Assembly: GCA_040755275.1 (NCBI GenBank)
Contig: JBFMBE010000201.1
Span: forward strand, 1 to 5,930
Length of the DNA: 5,930 nt
Origin: Desulfatirhabdium sp040755275
GTDB lineage: Bacteria > Desulfobacterota > Desulfobacteria > Desulfobacterales > Desulfatirhabdiaceae
Direction of reading: 5' to 3'
In this document: piece by piece, positions 1 through 5,909 of the stretch
Layout of the letters: every line of letters starts with the position of its first letter
Position numbering within the stretch: the stretch's first letter is position 1
Program-made: the position numbers and the translations under genes
Notes under the pieces: generated by a model
Databases searched by the model: none
Seen by the model: the letters and a program-made list of their open reading frames with translations, nothing else
Told to the model about the DNA's origin: nothing

Positions 1-2
1 GC

Positions 3-713
3 CGGCTGCCGCACTTCCCTTTGAACCCCATCGAAACCCTGCGTCCCGAACTCGATGGTACATGGAACACCTTCTTTCGGACGTCCCTGGCGCACCATCC
101 CAGGGAGCGGTTTCAGACCGCAGCCGATATGACGGAGGCCATCCTCGAGTTGCAGCAGGAATGGGAGCGCCAAAAAGAACGCATCTGTAGACTGGAACCC
201 GAACCGCGTCCTGATTTCGGGGTAACGGAGCCGACCGAAGCATCCACCCTGCGCAGCCGGCCCCGAAAAATCGGGTTTTCGGAAGCAAGAACGGATTTGG
301 GGCTGGACGATTTGTGGCGGCCCCTGAAGCGAGCGGCTGCAGACTGGAAGGTGTTGGATGAAACGCTCGTGCTGGATCGGAGGAACCGCCGCGTCTGGGA
401 GCGATCCGGATCGGCCTATCCCGAAAACGTCCGCCAGGCCCTGGCCAGAATCGAAGGCATGAACCGTTGCCGCTACGGCGGGATCGACTCCTGGCGGCTT
501 CCTACGGTCGATGAACTCATCACCCTGGTCGAGCCGCCCTCCGGATTCGAGCATTTCTGTGCACCGCCCATCTTCGATCCGCTTCAGAAAAGACTCTGGA
601 GCAGTGATCGAAAGAGCGCAACCGCCTTTTGGTTCGTCAGCCTCGATATGGGTTTCATCGGCTGGCTCGACAACACCGGATACGCGTATTCGAGAGGGGT
701 AGCTGCCGCCTGA
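3..713 (+). CDS. Ser/Thr protein kinase-like / DUF1566 fusion protein, 3' part only
   Basis: The reading frame is open to the left window edge, so this is the C-terminal 236 residues of a longer protein; the TTG at 21 is unlikely to be the true start. Counting from the codon at 3, residues about 17-43 resemble the end of a eukaryotic-like Ser/Thr kinase C-lobe: a W..F...SLA..P..RF..A..M pattern, with PRERFQTAADM closing it. The catalytic motifs would lie upstream and cannot be checked. A charged linker (about 44-110) follows, then a DUF1566/Lcl C-terminal domain (about 121-235) marked by RVWERSG, SWRLPTVDEL, WSSD and FWFVSLDMG. DUF1566 is a domain of unknown function often attached to surface or signalling proteins; here it may act as a sensor or binding module. 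The gene ends with TGA at 711-713 and is followed by degenerate DNA, so it appears unrelated to the downstream copper operon. The domain assignment is fairly sure; the kinase part rests only on its tail. Confidence 0.75.
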   Translation, partial: RLPHFPLNPIETLRPELDGTWNTFFRTSLAHHPRERFQTAADMTEAILELQQEWERQKERICRLEPEPRPDFGVTEPTEASTLRSRPRKIGFSEARTDLGLDDLWRPLKRAAADWKVLDETLVLDRRNRRVWERSGSAYPENVRQALARIEGMNRCRYGGIDSWRLPTVDELITLVEPPSGFEHFCAPPIFDPLQKRLWSSDRKSATAFWFVSLDMGFIGWLDNTGYAYSRGVAAA

Positions 714-847
714 GCTCAAGGTTTTTGCCCACGTCTTCTGGATCGCAGGAAATCTTCCCGAGGTTCCAGACCTCAAGACGGCGCACCGACACCGATTGAT
801 GACGGATCACGACCAAAACCCTACGGTGCAGAAAGCCCTTCATCCCC
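714..847. other. Intergenic stretch with no recognisable gene
   Basis: I see no gene, clear promoter or RNA in this stretch between the kinase/DUF1566 gene and the transposase relic. One frame is open across 703-903 without a start codon or ribosome binding site, and its translation (beginning LPPELKVFAHVFW) was not recognised. It could be decayed coding DNA continuous with the relics that follow. Confidence 0.4.
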
Positions 848-1090
848 TTGATGAAAGAGGGAAAACGCTATATTGTGATGGTCCCGCAAAAACGCATCAA
901 TGAAATGCGCAACACACCGGGCGTTTCGGTCTGGCAACCTAATGATTACGAACACATCCTCCGCGACGAGGAATCGTTCAACAAAATCCGGGAATACATC
1001 ATGAACAATCCCCAGAAATGGGAATTGGACCGGGAAAATCCCATACAGGCGATTCATGTAGGGGCGATTCATGAATCGCCCCTACAATAG
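848..1090 (+). pseudogene. 5'-truncated REP-associated tyrosine transposase (RAYT, IS200-like Y1 family)
   Basis: The 80-codon frame carries the C-terminal third of a RAYT-type transposase. From about residue 15 it reads KRINEMRNTPGVSVWQ, then YEHILRDEESFNKIREYI and NNPQKWELDRENP, the usual end of the Y1 transposase family. The tyrosine of YEHI sits where RAYTs carry their catalytic Tyr. The N-terminal part with the HxH metal-binding motif is missing: an in-frame stop lies at 800-802 and nothing upstream matches. The TTG/ATG at 848-851 has no convincing ribosome binding site and the first ~14 residues are not family-like, so this is a relic, not a functional gene. The frame runs through the adjacent REP-like palindrome before stopping at 1088-1090. 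Association of RAYT genes with REP palindromes is established; the loss of function here is inferred from the truncation. Confidence 0.75.
1057..1086. repeat. Perfect 30-bp REP-like palindrome
   Basis: The two half-sites TGTAGGGGCGATTCA and TGAATCGCCCCTACA are exact reverse complements with no spacer, giving a 15-bp arm. The GTAGGGGC...GCCCCTAC form is typical of REP-like elements mobilised by RAYT transposases, and it sits directly after a RAYT C-terminus, as expected. It is also just upstream of the hsdR start remnant, so in the ancestral arrangement it would have been intergenic. Part of the arm (GGCGATTCATG) also occurs as a direct repeat at 1048-1058. Confidence 0.85.
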
Positions 1091-1098
1091 GACGAACC

Positions 1099-1227
1099 AT
1101 GGCACATCTGACCGAATCGGAAATCGAATATGCTGCGATCGGGTGGCTTGCGGACCTTGGACATCAGACCCTGTTCGGGCCGAAGATCGTTGGATCGGAC
1201 GGACGTGTTCGATCGACTTTTCATTGA
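1099..1227 (+). pseudogene. hsdR: N-terminal remnant of type I restriction endonuclease subunit HsdR
   Basis: An ATG at 1099 with an AGGA ribosome binding site at 1089-1092 opens a 42-codon frame beginning MAHLTESEIEYAAIGWLADL and continuing GHQTLFGPKI. This matches the start of HsdR, the ATP-dependent translocase/endonuclease subunit of type I restriction systems (consensus like M..L(T/S)ESE(I/V)E.A.L.WL..LGY....GP.I). Intact HsdR is roughly 1000 residues. Here similarity ends near codon 27-30, where an inverted-repeat element begins (about 1179-1188), and the frame stops at 1225-1227. No motor or nuclease motifs follow and no hsdM or hsdS is in the window. The gene is dead and was probably cut by insertion or deletion at the repeat. 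The short match limits certainty, although the opening pattern is quite characteristic. Confidence 0.7.
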
Positions 1228-1295
1228 AAAGCAATCCGTTGCGATTCAACCAGCCTCTGTTTGCTGTTTGGCCATCCGTCCGATCCAACGAGATC
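1179..1295. repeat. Inverted-repeat element, MITE-like or structured repeat
   Basis: A 17-bp sequence at 1187-1203 (TCGTTGGATCGGACGGA) recurs as its exact reverse complement at 1275-1291, bounding about 105 bp. GATC is present outside the arms (1185-1188, overlapping the left arm, and 1292-1295), so a 4-bp target duplication is possible but ambiguous. Inside lies a small hairpin CTTTTC-ATT-GAAAAG (1217-1231). The left arm with its flank (1179-1198) matches the window's last bases (5910-5929) at 19 of 20 positions, so the arm is a dispersed repeat. No transposase is encoded. It begins where hsdR similarity ends. It could be a non-autonomous mobile element or a dispersed intergenic repeat. Confidence 0.6.
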
Positions 1296-1307
1296 GGGCG
1301 GCTGAGT

Positions 1308-1327
1308 TTTTTCGCAGCAGCGAAAAA
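1308..1327. other. Small hairpin, TTTTTCGC/GCGAAAAA
   Basis: An 8-bp perfect stem (1308-1315 with 1320-1327) closes a 4-nt AGCA loop. The A/T-rich outer stem gives a T-run on either strand, so it could act as a weak bidirectional terminator or simply be part of the repeat block. A degenerate counterpart in inverted orientation lies near 5878-5900 (GTTTTGCG...GCGGAAAC). Confidence 0.4.
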
Positions 1328-1366
1328 GGTTCCCCAGTCACCCCGCGACGCGATAGCAACTACCTA

Positions 1367-1384
1367 ACTTTTTTCGGGGCCATC
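1367..1384 (-). repeat. GATGGCCCCG-A-tract repeat, left copy (inverted)
   Basis: Read on the minus strand this is GATGGCCCCGAAAAAAGT. It matches 5806-5823 on the plus strand at 17 of 18 positions. It lies just upstream of the ycaO-like gene, so any promoter for the operon must lie within or beside this repeat. I find no convincing -35/-10 pair or CueR-type dyad in 1230-1443. Confidence 0.6.
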
Positions 1385-1443
1385 CTATTGTGATGGAGTC
1401 GCAATCAGTCCCTTGGACCCCTTACATCCTACTGAAAGTTCCC

Positions 1444-3177
1444 ATGAACCTGACCCTCAAGGACGTTTACAAAGGCTACACCCTGGACCAAGACAAGGCT
1501 GTCACCCCACGGGAAACCGTCCGGAGGCTGCTCGACCGCCTGGCCGCCATCGACATGGACATCTTCGAGAAGGCCGTCCGGATCGACAACGGACGACTCG
1601 ACATCCCCGTTTTCATCAGCTACTACGGAAAGGACGCCCGGGCCGTCACCGGCATCCGCAAGCAGATGGGCAAAGGCGCCACACCGGAACAGGCCGAGGC
1701 CTCGGCTCTCATGGAGCTCGCCGAACGCTTCAGCTTTTTCAGCTTCTGCAACGATCCCTCCCGTTTCGTCACAGGCACCTACCGGCAGTTTGCCGAAACC
1801 GCCCTGCCCTATGCCGCCATCGCCCGCTCGGTGCATGACGAAACCGACGCTGTCGATCGGCTCCGCCCTGTTTTCGAGGCGCTTCCCATGCGGTGGACCG
1901 AAGGTTGGAACCTCACCGAAGGCCGAAGCGTGTGGGTTCCCTTCGACTGGTTCTATGCCATCAACGCTTTCAACGGCCCATCCGCCGGAAACTGCACGGA
2001 GGAAGCCCTCGTTCAGGGCATCTGCGAAATCGTCGAACGCCATGTCTGCTCCCTCATCAGCCGTAACCGCATTCGGGTTCCGGCCATCCGACCACAGACG
2101 GCAGCCGATCCCCTCGTCCAGCAGATGCTCGGCAAATACGAGCGAAACGGGATCCGTCTGGTTGTCTCCGACTTCACGCTCGACATGGGCATCCCGACCG
2201 TCGGGGTTCTGGCCTGGGATCCCTCGACCTTCCCCGAATCGAGTGAAATCGTTTGGACGGCCGGAACCACCCCAAGCCCCGAGAAGGCCTTCAGCCGGGC
2301 CCTGACCGAAATCGCCCAGCTTGCCGGCGATTTCAATTCCGGCTCCCGCTACGAAGCCAGCGGTCTTCCGAAACCGGCCTCCCTCGATGCGGTTTCTTTC
2401 ATCCTTTCTTCAGATCGCCGGGTCGATCTTCAGGTCCTACCGAACCTGTCCGATCCCAATCTGCGCATCGAAGTCGAGCGGTGTGTGGCTGCCCTTGCCG
2501 CACGACACCTCGATGTCATCGTCATCGACACGATGCATCCGCTTCTGAAAATCCCGGCCTTCTACACCATCGTCCCAGGAGCCCATTTTCGGGAACGAGC
2601 CGCATCCGGCAATATCGGCATGTTCACGGCCAAGCTCGTCTGTCAGAACCATCCGCCGAAACGGGCATTGACCATTCTCCAGCAGATGGCGATTTTACTC
2701 CCGGACGCCTACTACCTTCCCTTCTACATGGGAACGCTCCTGTTCGAAGCCGAAGAGCCCGAGGCAGCCCTGTTGCATCTGCACGCAGCCCTCGATCGAA
2801 ACCCGCCTGCGGAAGACCGGGCGGCCGTCCACTCCTACGTCGGACAGTGCTACAAGCTTCTGGGCCGCTACCCGGAGGCCATCCAGACCCTCGAGGAAGG
2901 TCTTGTGCTCGATCCCGACCGCACCGACATCTTGAACCTGCTCGGATTCTGCCGTTTCAAGACCGGAGACCACGAGGCGGCCGTACGCTGTTTCGAAGCC
3001 ATCCTGGAACAGGACCCGAGCTCCGCCATCGACCATGCCAACCTCGCCGTGAACCTGCAGCGACTGGGCCGCATTCCGGAGGCTGTCCACCATTTCGAGC
3101 AGGCCCTGCGTCTGGATCCCGGCATCGATTTCGCCCGAAACGCCCTCGAGGCGCTTTCATGCCACCAACCCGCTTGA
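1444..3177 (+). CDS. YcaO-domain protein with C-terminal TPR repeats
   Basis: This is a 577-residue protein of the YcaO superfamily, whose members use ATP to activate peptide backbone amides (azoline or thioamide formation) or assist other modification enzymes. The family's ATP/Mg-binding signatures are present: S-x3-E-x2-ER in SALMELAER (about residues 87-95, inside GKGATPEQAEASALMELAER), the ExxE stretch EEALVQGICEIVERH (186-200), and RALTE (285-289). Residues about 420-559 form four tandem TPR-like units, each ending near a DP or NP turn (LDRNP, LVLDP, LEQDP, LRLDP). As I recall, E. coli YcaO also combines the domain with a C-terminal TPR region and has similar length. The proline-rich C-terminus of azole-forming YcaOs is absent (the end is LSCHQPA), arguing against a classical azoline cyclodehydratase. 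The start at 1444 is chosen because MNLTLKDVYKGYTLDQDK looks family-like; an in-frame GTG/ATG at 1390/1393 adds 18 unlike residues, and neither start has a strong ribosome binding site. It is the first gene of an operon with copZ and copA. The substrate is unknown. Confidence 0.88.
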   Translation: MNLTLKDVYKGYTLDQDKAVTPRETVRRLLDRLAAIDMDIFEKAVRIDNGRLDIPVFISYYGKDARAVTGIRKQMGKGATPEQAEASALMELAERFSFFSFCNDPSRFVTGTYRQFAETALPYAAIARSVHDETDAVDRLRPVFEALPMRWTEGWNLTEGRSVWVPFDWFYAINAFNGPSAGNCTEEALVQGICEIVERHVCSLISRNRIRVPAIRPQTAADPLVQQMLGKYERNGIRLVVSDFTLDMGIPTVGVLAWDPSTFPESSEIVWTAGTTPSPEKAFSRALTEIAQLAGDFNSGSRYEASGLPKPASLDAVSFILSSDRRVDLQVLPNLSDPNLRIEVERCVAALAARHLDVIVIDTMHPLLKIPAFYTIVPGAHFRERAASGNIGMFTAKLVCQNHPPKRALTILQQMAILLPDAYYLPFYMGTLLFEAEEPEAALLHLHAALDRNPPAEDRAAVHSYVGQCYKLLGRYPEAIQTLEEGLVLDPDRTDILNLLGFCRFKTGDHEAAVRCFEAILEQDPSSAIDHANLAVNLQRLGRIPEAVHHFEQALRLDPGIDFARNALEALSCHQPA

Positions 3178-3183
3178 TAACCC

Positions 3184-3188
3184 GGAGG
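3184..3188 (+). promoter_or_regulatory. Ribosome binding site of copZ
   Basis: GGAGG lies 4 nt before the ATG at 3193, in the 15-nt gap after the ycaO-like stop. It is the strongest Shine-Dalgarno in the operon and suggests the small chaperone is translated more heavily than its neighbours. Confidence 0.75.
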
Positions 3189-3192
3189 AAGC

Positions 3193-3396
3193 ATGCAACA
3201 AAAACAATTCACCATCCCCAACATTTCCTGTGGTCACTGCGTTCGAACCATCACCAACGAGCTGACGGAAATCCCCGGTGTGGGGAAGGTCAACGGAAAC
3301 CCTGAAACCAAAACGATCACCGTCGAATTCGATGACGGCCTGAGCGTCGAAACGCTTCTGGCCACCCTGAAGGAAATTGGATATCCGGCACAATGA
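3193..3396 (+). CDS. copZ: CopZ-type copper chaperone (HMA domain)
   Basis: The 67-residue protein is a single heavy-metal-associated (HMA) ferredoxin-like domain. It binds Cu(I) through the two cysteines of CGHC (C13 and C16) in NISCGHCVRTI and is expected to hand the ion to the CopA ATPase in the cytoplasm. Further family features are the GVGKVNGNPETKTITVEFDD strand region and the closing L..IGYPAQ, which matches the usual (I/L)GY end. The usual Met of MxCxxC is Ile here (I11), a substitution that leaves both ligands intact. It sits between the ycaO-like gene (15 nt upstream) and copA, whose start overlaps its stop, so it is co-transcribed with both. A mercury-chaperone (MerP-like) role is less likely because there is no signal peptide and the partner ATPase is of the copper type. 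Confidence 0.9.
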   Translation: MQQKQFTIPNISCGHCVRTITNELTEIPGVGKVNGNPETKTITVEFDDGLSVETLLATLKEIGYPAQ

Positions 3397-5807
3397 CGAG
3401 CGAAGCCTACCAGTCGCCCTCCTCCCCGGACGCCCCACCGGCAGCCATCGAGCGGGTCGAGCTTCCCGTTACCGGCATGACCTGCGCCAACTGCGCCATG
3501 ACGATCGAACGCACCCTGAAGCGCAAGGTCCCCGGCGTGTTGCAGGCTGCGGTCAACTTTGCCACCGAGCGGGCCAGCGTCGATTTCGACCCGCAGACGG
3601 TGACGATCGACACCTTGATTGCGGCCATCCGCAAGGCCGGATACGACGCCCTTCCGCCTGCGGACGAAAGCGATCCCTTGGCTTCCGAGGCCGAACGCGA
3701 GGCACGTGAGGCCGAACTCCGGGATCAGGAGCGCAAATTCGCCGTAGGACTCGTCTTCACCCTGCCGCTCTTCGTTCTCAGCATGGGCCGGGACTTCGGG
3801 CTGATCGGTCAGTGGGCACACGCCCCGTGGGTCAACTGGCTTTTCCTCGCTCTGGCCACGCCGGTGCAGTTCTACACGGCATGGGACTACTACGTGGGCG
3901 GCCTCAAGAGCCTCGGCAACCGCAGCGCCAACATGGATGTGCTGGTGGCTCTCGGTTCGTCGGTCGCCTACGTATTCTCCATCGGTGTGCTTCTGACGCC
4001 TGCCCTCGGGCACCACGTCTATTTCGAAACATCGGCCGTCATCGTCACCCTCATCAAGCTGGGCAAGGTGCTCGAAGCCAGGGCCAAAGGAAGAACCGGA
4101 AGCGCCATCCGGGAGCTCATCCAGCTTCAACCCCAGACGGCCACCCTCCTGGTCGGCGAACAGATGAGAGACATTGCCGTCTCTAAAATCCGGGTGGACG
4201 ATGTGCTGCTGATACGCCCCGGAGGCCGCATCCCCTGCGACGGTGTTGTGGCCGAAGGAGAATCGGCAGTCGACGAATCCATGCTGACGGGAGAGCCGAT
4301 CGCTGTAGACAAGAAACCGGGCGATCCGGTGGCCGGCGGAACCTTGAACGGTTTCGGCCTGTTGAAAATTCGGGCCGTACGGGTGGGACGGGACACGGCC
4401 CTTTCCCGGATCGTTCGGATGGTTCAGGAAGCCCAGGGCAGCAAGGCCCCGGTTCAGGCTCTGGCGGACAGGGTGGCTGCGGTCTTCGTGCCGACGATTG
4501 TCGTTCTGGCGGCCCTGACATGCATCGTCTGGTATGGGATCACCACGGATATCGTCACGGCCATGATCCGAACGGTGGCCATACTCGTCATTGCCTGCCC
4601 GTGCGCCCTGGGGCTCGCCACACCGACAGCCGTCATGGCCGGCATGGGACGGGGCGCCAAGAGTGGAATTCTGTTCCGAAACAGCACCGGCCTTCAGGAA
4701 ACGGCCCGGATCGACGTTCTCGTCTTCGACAAGACCGGCACCCTCACCGAGGGAAAGCCCGAAGTGAGCGGGATTTCGGCGGCCGCAGCCGATCTTCCGA
4801 TGTCCATTCGTCATCGGTTGTCCTTACCGGAAAGGCCCAACGAGCCGATCGATCCCCCAACGGCTGTCCTTCTGGCAGCCGCATCCGCAGAGCAGGGTTC
4901 GGAACATCCCCTGGGCCGCGCCATCGTTCGGGAAGCGGAAAAACGCGGCCACTCCCTCGAACGGATCGAACATTTCCAGGCCTTTGGGGGCTCCGGCATC
5001 GAAGCGCGCCTGGCCTGCGGGCTCACCGTCCGGGTAGGCAAACCCGAATGGATGCGGATGCAACACCCGGAGGCCTTCGCATCCACCGGTGGTGCTATCC
5101 CCCCTCTATTGGAATGGGGGCGGGAACAAAGTGCCCTCGGACGGACGAGCGTCATCGTTTCGGTGACGGTTGCTGAAGCCGGACAGACGGCATCGGTTTC
5201 CACCACCGCAGAAGCTCCTTTCTTCGGCGCCCTTTCCCTGTCGGACAGGCTCAAACCCGATGCAGCCGAAGCCGTCAAGGCCATTCACGGACTGGGGATT
5301 CAGACGGTCATGCTGACCGGAGACAACGAACGGACGGCTTCCGCCATTGCCGCAGAAGCAGGCATCGACCGGTGGAAGGCCGGGTTGATGCCCGAGGAGA
5401 AGCTTTCCGCCATTGCCGAACTCCAGTCCCAGGGGCATGTCGTCGGCATGGTCGGAGACGGAATCAACGATGCCCCTGCCTTGGCGAAAGCCCATGTAGG
5501 AATTGCCATCGGCACGGGTACGGATGTGGCCATCGAAAGTGCGGATGTCATTCTCACGGGCGGAAGGCTTTCCGGCCTTGCCCGAGCCATCCGGCTCAGC
5601 CGGGATACCCTGCGCACCATCCGGGAAAACCTCGTTTGGGCATTCGGATACAATGTCGTTCTCATTCCGGTGGCTGCAGGGGTGCTTCATCCTTTCGAAG
5701 CCCTGCCCATGGCCCTTCGACAGCTGCATCCGATTCTGGCGGCTCTGGCCATGGCCTTCAGCAGTGTCTCGGTGGTGACGAACAGTCTGCGGTTGCAACA
5801 TCAATGA
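3393..5807 (+). CDS. copA: Cu(+)-exporting P1B-type ATPase CopA
   Basis: This complete 804-residue P1B-1 ATPase exports Cu(I) from the cytoplasm using ATP. Domains in order are: one N-terminal HMA domain with GMTCANC (C31, C34); a charged linker (about 90-115); four transmembrane helices (about 114-225); the actuator domain with TGEP (299-302); the metal-site helix with CPC (402-404); the phosphorylation site DKTGTLT (D446); the nucleotide-binding domain with SEHP (503-506) and GGSGIEA (532-538); TGDN (642-645) and GDGINDAP (688-695); and two final helices carrying N746, YN (753-754) and M787-S790-S791. The CPC, N...YN and MxxSS combination is the Cu(I)-specific signature; Zn/Cd pumps differ here. 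The ATG overlaps the copZ stop (ATGA) without its own strong ribosome binding site, indicating translational coupling. Nothing is missing and length is normal. The nucleotide-binding domain has two loops (about 459-495 and 555-605) that look longer than minimal. The stop codon lies inside the first bases of the downstream repeat. Confidence 0.97.
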   Translation: MTSEAYQSPSSPDAPPAAIERVELPVTGMTCANCAMTIERTLKRKVPGVLQAAVNFATERASVDFDPQTVTIDTLIAAIRKAGYDALPPADESDPLASEAEREAREAELRDQERKFAVGLVFTLPLFVLSMGRDFGLIGQWAHAPWVNWLFLALATPVQFYTAWDYYVGGLKSLGNRSANMDVLVALGSSVAYVFSIGVLLTPALGHHVYFETSAVIVTLIKLGKVLEARAKGRTGSAIRELIQLQPQTATLLVGEQMRDIAVSKIRVDDVLLIRPGGRIPCDGVVAEGESAVDESMLTGEPIAVDKKPGDPVAGGTLNGFGLLKIRAVRVGRDTALSRIVRMVQEAQGSKAPVQALADRVAAVFVPTIVVLAALTCIVWYGITTDIVTAMIRTVAILVIACPCALGLATPTAVMAGMGRGAKSGILFRNSTGLQETARIDVLVFDKTGTLTEGKPEVSGISAAAADLPMSIRHRLSLPERPNEPIDPPTAVLLAAASAEQGSEHPLGRAIVREAEKRGHSLERIEHFQAFGGSGIEARLACGLTVRVGKPEWMRMQHPEAFASTGGAIPPLLEWGREQSALGRTSVIVSVTVAEAGQTASVSTTAEAPFFGALSLSDRLKPDAAEAVKAIHGLGIQTVMLTGDNERTASAIAAEAGIDRWKAGLMPEEKLSAIAELQSQGHVVGMVGDGINDAPALAKAHVGIAIGTGTDVAIESADVILTGGRLSGLARAIRLSRDTLRTIRENLVWAFGYNVVLIPVAAGVLHPFEALPMALRQLHPILAALAMAFSSVSVVTNSLRLQHQ

Positions 5808-5823
5808 TGGCCCCGCAAAAAGT
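5806..5823 (+). repeat. GATGGCCCCG-A-tract repeat, right copy
   Basis: GATGGCCCCGCAAAAAGT is the inverted counterpart of 1367-1384, with one mismatch. It begins within the copA stop codon (TGA at 5805-5807), so the repeat abuts the coding sequence with no spacer. Confidence 0.6.
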
Positions 5824-5854
5824 CTCTAACCACCGCTTTTCCTTCAAAGCCGGG

Positions 5855-5882
5855 CCTCCAGCAGGAGGGCGGGTGGTGTTTT
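5855..5882 (+). terminator. Possible Rho-independent terminator of the operon
   Basis: A CCTCC-AGCA-GGAGG hairpin (5855-5868) can be extended by outer pairing of ACCACC (5829-5834) with GGTGGT (5872-5877), and is followed by a short T-run (GTTTT, 5878-5882). It lies about 50 nt after copA. The T-tract is short and separated from the inner stem, so the call is moderate. Confidence 0.4.
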
Positions 5883-5909
5883 GCGAAGCAGCGGAAACTG
5901 TTTGAAGCA

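Noticed and set aside
703..903. Open frame beginning LPPELKVFAHVFW
   Set aside because: It has no early start codon or ribosome binding site and no recognised family, and overlaps the RAYT relic. It may be decayed coding DNA but cannot be supported as a gene.
1057..1295. CRISPR array
   Set aside because: The repeats here are palindromes and inverted arms with no regularly spaced direct repeats.
1071..1393. Two short overlapping plus-strand frames (1071-1367 and 1130-1393) considered as possible YcaO precursor peptides
   Set aside because: Both run through the palindrome or the inverted-repeat element, lack a ribosome binding site, and show no leader/core organisation. One includes CC and ST residues, but only by translating repeat DNA.
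1230..1443. Copper-responsive promoter or CueR/CsoR operator upstream of the operon
   Set aside because: No CueR-type dyad with a long -35/-10 spacer and no clear -10 box was found. TATTGT near 1386 is isolated and lacks a -35 partner.
2253..3305. 350-codon plus-strand frame overlapping the YcaO gene
   Set aside because: It is a shifted-frame shadow rich in Pro, Arg and Ser, with no domain or ribosome binding site, and would overlap a conserved TPR region.
3234..4814. 526-codon open frame on the minus strand opposite copZ/copA
   Set aside because: It is antisense to two confidently identified genes, its translation is rich in His, Gly, Arg and Asp with no recognisable domain, and long antisense frames are expected opposite high-GC genes.
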